Of a stretch of DNA of 64,000 nucleotides, positions 57,261 through 64,000 are shown piece by piece (the first letter of the stretch is position 1; every line of letters begins with the position of its first letter). The translations under genes were made by a program, and so were the position numbers. The notes beneath the pieces are model-generated. The model did no database searches. It saw only the letters and a list, made by a program, of their open reading frames with translations, and was not told the DNA's origin. The stretch is from Erigeron canadensis (taxonomy: Eukaryota; Streptophyta; Magnoliopsida; Asterales; Asteraceae), in the NCBI RefSeq assembly GCF_010389155.1, contig NC_057764.1:10850001-10914000 (forward strand), written 5' to 3'.

Positions 57261-58264
57261 ATAAGGTAGTAGAGATATAAAAGGAAATAAACACACATTT
57301 TGTATTTTATCCGAAAATACATTTGCTTGTTCCTTCACATACTCCTTTTGCGCGTTCCCTGTCAAATACTATCACGTCTTCTTTGATTTATTACACTTGC
57401 TTGTTATGTGTTTTTGTGTTTCAAAACACCTTCATTAACACTTCTTGAACAAAGGTATATGATTAACAAGATTTCTATGTCCAAATTTCGAGTTCAACTG
57501 TCAAGATTTAGGTTATTATTATCGGTCATAAAATCACTAAAAAGGACTAAATTCACCAAAAGGACAAAGAAATTGAATGTTAAAACTTGTTAATCGGGCA
57601 TTTAGGAAACTTTTGGTGCCATTTTTATGAGTTTTGGGGAAGATGAACAGCCATATGCGTGTTCTTCATATGCGTGTTCTTGTGAACCCAGATCTTCAAT
57701 TCAAAAATCCTCCAGTTTAGTGTGTTTTTGATGATGTCATCAAAGTCAAACATACATGTTGACCAGTCATCACCCTTTGCGAGTTCTTGTTGTCAAAAAC
57801 ACCCATTTGCGCGTTTGTCACCATATGCGTGTTTTAGGGCAATATACGTGTTTCATGACTTAACAAAATTTTTACCATTAAAATTTTGTTTAGTAAAATA
57901 TTAAACATCACTTGCATTGACTAGTCAAACCTGACACCATAATTGTGTATTATCACCATATGTGTGTATAAGGAAATTGTTGATTCTAGGACTTATAAAA
58001 TTTTCATATCGGGAAAATTTTTAATTAGTCAAATTAGAAAGGACATGTGCCTTATGTTGTCGGTTATTAAAACTTAATCATGTTTTTAAAGATTTTGAGA
58101 AAAGTGGTCTCACTTCATTTGAAGAACTATTAAAAGTTTTAATTTCGACATGTTGTTTTGATAAAATATATAATATTTTAGCAAAATATGTAAACAAGTG
58201 GTTTCTATTTCACGGGAAATAAAATAGTTTTATCATTCAACGTATTTGTCATTGTTTAAAGTGT
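57261..58264. other. Spacer with scattered CATATGCGTGTTT words
   Basis: No gene is seen. CATATGCGTGTTC occurs twice in tandem near 57655-57685. Variants follow at about 57785-57860 and 57960. The word resembles the repeats at 53560-53725. It is probably the interior of the element ending in the 59613 LTR. Confidence 0.4.
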
Positions 58265-58740
58265 ATAATCTTTTTCAGAGCCGATGAAACTAAGAGTTGC
58301 AGGGGCTTAGAAAGTGATTAAGGACTTTTAAACTTTGATATTACTCGTCAATAATTAAAATGGATAATATTTTCAGAGCCGATGAAACTAAATAGTTTTA
58401 GGGGCTTAGAAAATAATTAAGAATTTTAATTTTGACATTGATTGTCGATAGTTAAGGTGGATAACATTTTTAGATCCGATAGAACTAAGAGTTCTAGGGG
58501 ATTAGAAAATGTTTAAGAGCCTTAAAGATTGACATTATAGGTCGATAGTTAAGATAGATAACATTCTCAGAGCCGATAGAACTAAGAGTTCTAGGGGATT
58601 AGAAAATGTTTAAGAACCTTAAAGATTGACATTATAGGTCGATATTTAAAGTTGATAACATCTCTGGAGCCGATAAAACAAAGAGGTTTCAGGGGCTTAG
58701 GAAATGATTAAGAGCTTTAAAGTTCGACTGTAAATCACTG
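58265..58740 (+). repeat. 97-bp tandem repeat, five copies
   Basis: The word AGAGCCGATRRAACTAAGAG recurs with starts near 58276, 58374, 58471, 58568 and 58664 (period 96-98). Each unit also carries AGGGGMTTAGAAAATG and a GACATTATAGGTCGATAGTT-like segment. Copies 3 and 4 are almost identical. Confidence 0.9.
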
Positions 58741-58818
58741 TTTAAGTTTTGAGGGTTGAGGTTTCCGGTTGTACGTGTTCATGTTGAACTTTGTGTGTTA
58801 TCATATACCATATACTTC

Positions 58819-59472
58819 CTAATCAAACTTTCCAGTCCTTGCATGTTGTGATAATGTTATCACAATGATCATGCAAGAAGAGATGCTGATCTCATATGAC
58901 ACTGTCATCTGAGGTCTGCTGAGCTGCATAACAAGATCAGAAATCTTGAATCTCAGGGGGAGAAGTCTGGATGCAAGGATGATACTCTTAAACATCATAG
59001 AAGATATGATGAGGATGAAGATCCAAGCAGGTCCACACACTAGGAGGAGATTCAGAGATTTCCGGCATCTGATGTTTATACAGCTCAGGGGGAGCAAAGT
59101 CAACAGAGGCAATCGACTGTTGCTCCTTCATCTAATCAACCAACTGAAGAAGAAGAAGTGGCTGGTTTCCAGAAACAACCGACTGGAGGAGTAGGAGTCG
59201 GTACTCGGGTCAGACCAATTGCTGAGGAAGAAGTTGGGAGTGAACTACTGGACGACATTGTTGCATGCTTCAACTTTGATGAGTACGGGAGCATGTTTGA
59301 AGATCCGATAGACCCTTCAGCTAAAGGCAATTGTGCTTATGTTAATGCATTACTTGACTTACTTGATCCAAAGGAGGAGGGATCAGATGAGCTGTCTCTA
59401 CAAACAACCATTGCAAAAGGCATGGTTGAGGTAGACAATCAATCAGGGTTAAACTCAAAACAAGAGTCTTGA
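58819..59472 (+). pseudogene. 3' coding remnant of element G, unrecognised
   Basis: The plus strand reads as a protein tail in shifting frames. An upstream part has a RNLESQGEKSGCKDDT-like charged stretch. From about 59100 a frame is open to 59472 (VAGFQKQPTGGVGVGTRVRP, LLDDIVACFNFDEYGSMFED, then ALLDLLDPKEEGSD). It lies just upstream of a polypurine tract and an LTR, the position of a retroelement's last ORF. I cannot assign a family. Two further purine tracts, CAGGGGGAG, lie inside it (58955 and 59086). Confidence 0.35.
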
Positions 59473-59600
59473 ACTTGTGATTTGATTGAAAGGATGAGCG
59501 GGGGTCTAGCTAGTCTACCACCTGAAGTTTCTGAAGAGGGTTTTTGGCCACACTTAAGATGACAAACGAAGACTTGAAGGCCATATCTAGATGCTGATGT

Positions 59601-59612
59601 CAAGGGGGAGAC
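59601..59612 (+). promoter_or_regulatory. Polypurine tract of element G
   Basis: CAAGGGGGAGAC directly precedes TGTTAGTGC, the start of an LTR. Confidence 0.7.
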
Positions 59613-60450
59613 TGTTAGTGCATGATTATCAGTGACATGAGCATTTTAGATATGTGTAGTAAATTTGTGTATAATTTCAAGTCTTGTAATTATCTTGTAA
59701 TTACCGTTTGTCTTAATATTACCCTGACATATTTTGTGAAAGCCAATTGGGATCCAACTTATGTTTATATGTTTGTTTATTATTTGTATTTTGTAGGTTT
59801 TAGACATAACATGTAAACAGTCATTAAGTTAATATTGTTTCAGCGTATTAACAGCAGTTGAGATATTAACTTAATGTACTTCCAGAAGGAAGTTAAGATA
59901 TTTGTGTTGCTGCGTATTTACAGCAGTATGAACATTAATTTTATATACACACTTCCAATAGGTAATATTGACGACATTGTTTCTGCGTCTTCACATCAGT
60001 TGAAATGTGTCAAAGGCTAATGCTAGTTCTGCGTATCTTTACAGCAGTTAAAGCATTAGTTGAGTTAATGTCGGTTCTGCGTCTTGACTGCAGTAAAGAC
60101 ATTTACTCACATATCCTAAGTGTTATTTCAGGGTTATTAGGAACAAGCAAAAAGTCTTGCTTGGTCAAAGTAAGAACACTCAAATGTTCATTAGAGAGTT
60201 TCTAAGAAACAAGCAAAAGTATGCTTGTTCTCAAGAACTTTCAAATGGTTTGAGAGTTTCTGTGGAAACAAGCAAAAGTATGCTATGCCCATAGAAACGT
60301 GCAAACTGGCTAAAACCCTAATGGGTTTGGGCTTAGAAACACGTATGGGCCTGCGTGTTTCAGAACACGCAAAAGGCCATTTGTGTCTTCCTAGCCCTTG
60401 CCTATAAATAGTGGGTGTGTCATGCGTGTTTGGACAGGAGTGTAGAGAGA
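59613..60450 (+). repeat. 3' LTR of element G (right end not resolved)
   Basis: It starts TGTTAGTGCATG after the polypurine tract. The presumed U3 has five degenerate copies of a CTGCGTATTTACAGCAGT-like unit (59843-60095) and a later duplication around ACAAGCAAAAGTATGCT (60210 and 60270). A TATA box lies at 60403-60410 (CCTATAAATAGTGGG). The LTR must extend past the TATA box. Its CA end is not identifiable without a second copy, so the end given is a minimum. Confidence 0.6.
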
Positions 60451-61137
60451 GAAACGAGTAAATCCTAAAGAGAGAAAACTAAGAACACGCACGGTTTATC
60501 TTGTGGGTAATACTCGTCTCGTGCACGAACCGCAAACACACACCCGGCCCCCCAAACGGCTCGTAGATTGAAAGATACCATGTGTTAGGTAAGGTGCGTC
60601 TGGAGAGCCGTTCCCGGAGTATTTATCATCACTTAAAATATATATATATATATATATATTGATATATGTATCATCTAAAGGTAGATATATAAACCGTGGG
60701 TTATCTCGATGAATTTCTGCACCTTGACATATCCTTAAGTCGATCTCTGGTTTGATAATAGTACAAGACCCGAGGGACTTACAATTTAAAAAATCCGTAA
60801 ATAAATCAACAGCCAAACTACAATACAATCTCATGGACATAAGCTATAAATGTCCAATTAAATGAGACAAAACTATGGCAACATAAAGTCTTCATCAAAG
60901 CTACTATCTACCGATGCCTCACTCTATGCAATCTCTAATGACCAACCTGAGGAAACACAACATTTTCAACGAAACAAGTGTCAGCTTAAAAATCCAAGTA
61001 AGATAACCAAAGTTTGTAAAAGAAGTTGCCAATTAAATCATCTTATTTAGTTCATACGCATGTCAAGCATGTTACATCAATCATCACATATCAATCGAAT
61101 AACACAATAGAAATATTATATTCTTACACGTGTCTAT
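60451..61137. other. No gene seen; LTR tail and AT-rich spacer
   Basis: The first part probably belongs to the R/U5 of the element G LTR. A (TA)n tract lies at about 60638-60660. The rest is AT-rich sequence without coding signal, up to the left edge of element F. Confidence 0.45.
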
Positions 61138-61638
61138 TGTAAGTCCTTAGCCACCGGATCTATGAGATTAGATAACTAATGTTTGAGTGCGGAAAATCTC
61201 GACCACTAGCAATCAACAATATTCGGTGAACTGAATACACGAACAATGAACAATATACGAATGATAAAAACGAAGCCTTGTATTAATTCGGTAATAACGA
61301 TTACAATTAACACATGAGCTCACAAAATACCGAAAAACGAACTAGAGAGATTCACCTTAAGCATAAGGTCTAATCTCCTATTTATACTAATCTAATATGG
61401 ACCGAAACTTATTCTCAAGACCAAAGCCCGAACCAATTCGGCCCAATGAGGTCTAGCTACACCTCCAAGGTCGACCTAGACCAACCTAGACCTTCCTAGA
61501 CCGGTCTAGTTACCATTTCGATTAACTTGGTCGTTTATGACCTTATTACATACAAAATAAAACGTTTAACTACTTACGTATACAAATGACTCAAGATAAA
61601 CTTCTATAATGATGTTGTCACCCGGAAATGCAGCAACA
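61138..61638 (-). repeat. 3' LTR of element F
   Basis: 501 bp (minus TGTTGCTGCATTTCC...GGACTTACA). TATA box on the minus strand at 61379-61386. The inner edge meets the purine tract AAGGGGAGTC on the minus strand. Confidence 0.85.
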
Positions 61639-63566
61639 GACTCCCCTTGACATCAGCATTTAGAAGTTTTCATCGATCTTCAAAGTCTTCAGTTGTAATA
61701 CATAAGCAAATAGTAACAGATATGCACAAACGGACACCCCTTGACTATTGCCACCAATTATGACAATCATTAGTTAAAAAATTTGCATCAACAGACTTCC
61801 GTTTAACCAATGATATCAGGTCTGCTTTCGGTAAGACTTGATCTTCATGCGCTGCACACTAATCTTTAAACTACAAAATCTCTGTATCCTTCTGACAGCT
61901 AACAAATCCAATACACTGATTGTAATTCTCCCCCTTAACACTATCCTTCTCCAAATTAAGCTCCAAGCAACATTATCATGCCAAACATCATAACTTCAAA
62001 GTAATCGATAAATCATTGCTTCCAAGCAATCCAGATATCATCGATTCCCCAAGCAATAACAAATATCATGCAAGATAACATAGCTAAATCCATTTGATCT
62101 TCAAGCTTAACCGGCATATGACAGAGAAGTTGAATCTCCAACAATCAGTATTGAATTTAATCAGCTCCCACAAAGATAAGAAATTCTGTAACTTGAATCT
62201 CAGATATGCAACACTCACAAGATCCATGTCTTTAACCAATCGTGTCTGACTTTGTCTTGTAACTTCACAAATCCACCAATCACCTGACGTCTTTTGTACC
62301 AAATCTCCCCCTCAAGGTAAGCATCTCCAAAATACATAGAGAACCACTTAATCTGCAACCCTTTCCCTAGTTACTGGATTAATTATCTCTACATTATTGG
62401 CATAAAATTAAGGTTTGATCATCAACTACTTGAGTACAAATGATTAATTTCATCCCAAAAGCTCTAAGACAAAATCCCAAACACATGCTCAACAAAGATC
62501 ATCTACAGTTTAATCGACTTTCAACCCTAGTCTTTAATCTTCATCTGATTCATCTGAATCACATAATTTATAATCAGGCGCCTTTGATCCAAAAATTAGG
62601 TCAGACACCATAATTTATAATCAGACACCTTTGATCAAAACCAGAAAGATACCATGATTGAACTCTGTCAAAACTTAATGATCTTCTTTATTTCAAGCAA
62701 CCAGAATTTTGTATAGAAAACATGGAAGATTATAAATTTTCCTCCCACGGTTGTTCACATATGTAATCAAGAGGTAACCCAGTAACTCCTTGTCAGAGCA
62801 ACCTTTTTGGCCTGATCTTGAATTTTCCATAAGATTTCCCAGAATCTTCTATAGATGATAGACCTCGAGCCATCAATGTTTCAAAAGGATAAGTATAAAA
62901 CCTAAACTCGACCAAGCTTACAAGTCCCAAACTCGAATACGGAATTTCAAACCAAAACTCAAATGAGTTTTCAAGTTTAAAACTCAAACAAGTTAGACCT
63001 AAGCTTAACCAAGATTACAAGTTCCTTAGTTCAAGGATAAGTTCGGAACCTAACGTTTGTTCAAAGTCTACAAGTCCAAAACTTGAAAGACACATTTCAA
63101 ACCTTAACTCAAGTGAGTTTATGAGTACAAAAAATAGTCGGAGAATTTCAGACCTAAACATGAGAAAACTGAAAAAATTCGTTACCCAATGAAACCGAAC
63201 TAGACCTTGGTCAAACATACCATAAAAACCAAAACACAAAAACCGTAACGTTGTAAGAACTTAAGATTGTTTAAGTACACAAGTTCAAAATTCGAAAGAC
63301 AAAGCTTCAAATCCGAACTCAAGAAAGTTTCGAATTCAAAAACCGCGTCTAAGAGTTTCAAAACTTTTACCATAAAACCAAACCTTCAAAAAACTTACAA
63401 AATAAGTCGATTGGTATATATAGGACAAGGAACCAAAAGGAAGATAACTTGATCGGCAAGAAGGTCGAGCTAGACCTTGATCGAGCTAAACCTTGGTTGA
63501 TCTTGAGTTTGAATGAACGGCTCACAATTGTTGAAATTCTAACCCCGAACCAATACATGATCCAAT

Positions 63567-63578
63567 GCTCTGATACCA
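63567..63578 (-). promoter_or_regulatory. Primer binding site of element F (initiator tRNA-Met)
   Basis: The minus strand reads TGGTATCAGAGC two bases from the LTR edge. It fixes the orientation and the copia-type priming. Confidence 0.9.
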
Positions 63579-63580
63579 TT

Positions 63581-64000
63581 TGTAAGTCCCTTAGCCACCG
63601 GATCTACGAGATTAGATAACTAATGTTTGAGTGCGGAAAATCTCGAACACTAGCAATCAACAATATTCGGTAAACCGAATACACGAACATTGAACAATAT
63701 ACGAATGATAAAAACAAAGCCTTGTATTATTTCGGTAATAACGATTACAATTAACACACGAGCTCACAAAATACCGAAAAACGAACTAGAGAGATTCACC
63801 TTAAGCATAAGGTCTAATCTCCTATTTATACTAATCTAATATGGACCGAAACTTATTCTCAAGATCAAAGCCCGAACCAATTCGGCCCAATGAGGTCCAG
63901 CTAGACCTCCAAGGTCGACCTAGACCAACCTAGACCTTCCTAGACCGGTCTAGTTACCGTTTCGATTAACTTGGTCGTTTATGACCTTATTACATACAAA
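63581..64000 (-). repeat. 5' LTR of element F, cut by the window end
   Basis: The first 420 bp are alignable to 61138-61557 with about 3% difference and one 1-bp indel. Confidence 0.88.

Larger units (their letters stand above)
61138..64000 (-). mobile_element. Element F: small non-autonomous LTR element, runs off the window
   Basis: Minus-oriented, with a 3' LTR (61138-61638), polypurine tract (61639-61650), a 1.94-kb interior and a primer site (63567-63578). The 5' LTR starts at 63581 and is cut by the window end; it should end near 64081. The interior has no gag or pol. It contains degenerate repeats of about 100-130 bp with AAACTCAAGTGAGTTT and TACAAGTYCMAAACTTGAA words (62880-63330). 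LTR copies differ at about 13 of 420 compared positions by eye. It depends on another element's proteins. Confidence 0.85.

Noticed and set aside
56715..57365. His-rich protein (MKRRNNHHHHHS...) on the minus strand
   Set aside because: The reading is a by-product of GGTGGTGAT minisatellite sequence. The frame is short and not conserved between repeat copies.
58265..58740. Regularly spaced repeats resembling a CRISPR array
   Set aside because: The units are tandem, diverged along their whole length and lie inside a plant retroelement. There are no unique spacers and no cas genes.

Overview
This is a repeat-dense window of a plant nuclear genome, most likely a eudicot; Asteraceae is my best guess, because the retroelement proteins resemble families I know from that group. 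It is AT-rich and filled with plant transposable elements: FAR1/MULE and En/Spm-type transposase genes, Ty1/copia elements with initiator-tRNA(Met) primer sites, a large LTR element with a tRNA-Asp-like primer site, MITEs and a SINE. I see no intact host gene.

Layout. 1-1196 (+): 3' part of a Transposase_24 (Ptta/En/Spm) gene with a frameshift. 1558-5897 (-): a six-exon FAR1/MULE transposase gene whose last exon encodes an OTU cysteine-protease domain. All exon phases fit, giving about 1,100 codons broken by only two stops. 6028-10612: MITEs, a SINE, hAT-like debris and AT-rich spacer.

10613-53393 is a nest of LTR retrotransposons. Element A (-, 10613-20510) is a copia element with a 3' LTR, a very long accessory ORF downstream of pol, pol and part of gag. 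Element B (-, pieces between 20511 and 53393) is a related family with the same accessory ORF. B is split by element C (+, 23742-35788, complete copia, 324-bp LTRs, ATAGG target duplication), by element D (+, 38302-45410, 1.55-kb LTRs, non-autonomous Athila/LARD-like) and by a 540-bp solo LTR (48148-48687, TTGCT duplication). The 5' end of B is rearranged into two opposed LTRs around half a gag gene (50285-53393).

53394-57260 is non-coding repeat debris, possibly a non-autonomous DNA transposon. About 57300-60450 is the 3' end of another copia-like element (G) with a 97-bp tandem repeat, several polypurine tracts and a 3' LTR. 61138 to the window end is a small non-autonomous element (F, -) with a second LTR running off the edge.

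The elements are mostly decayed. C and D are the youngest (LTR pairs about 1.4-1.5% different by eye). The most unusual content is the roughly 1,200-residue accessory protein shared by A and B, which sits where Sireviruses carry an env-like gene but ends in a basic, nuclear-signal-like motif. The nearly intact MULE-OTU fusion gene comes next.
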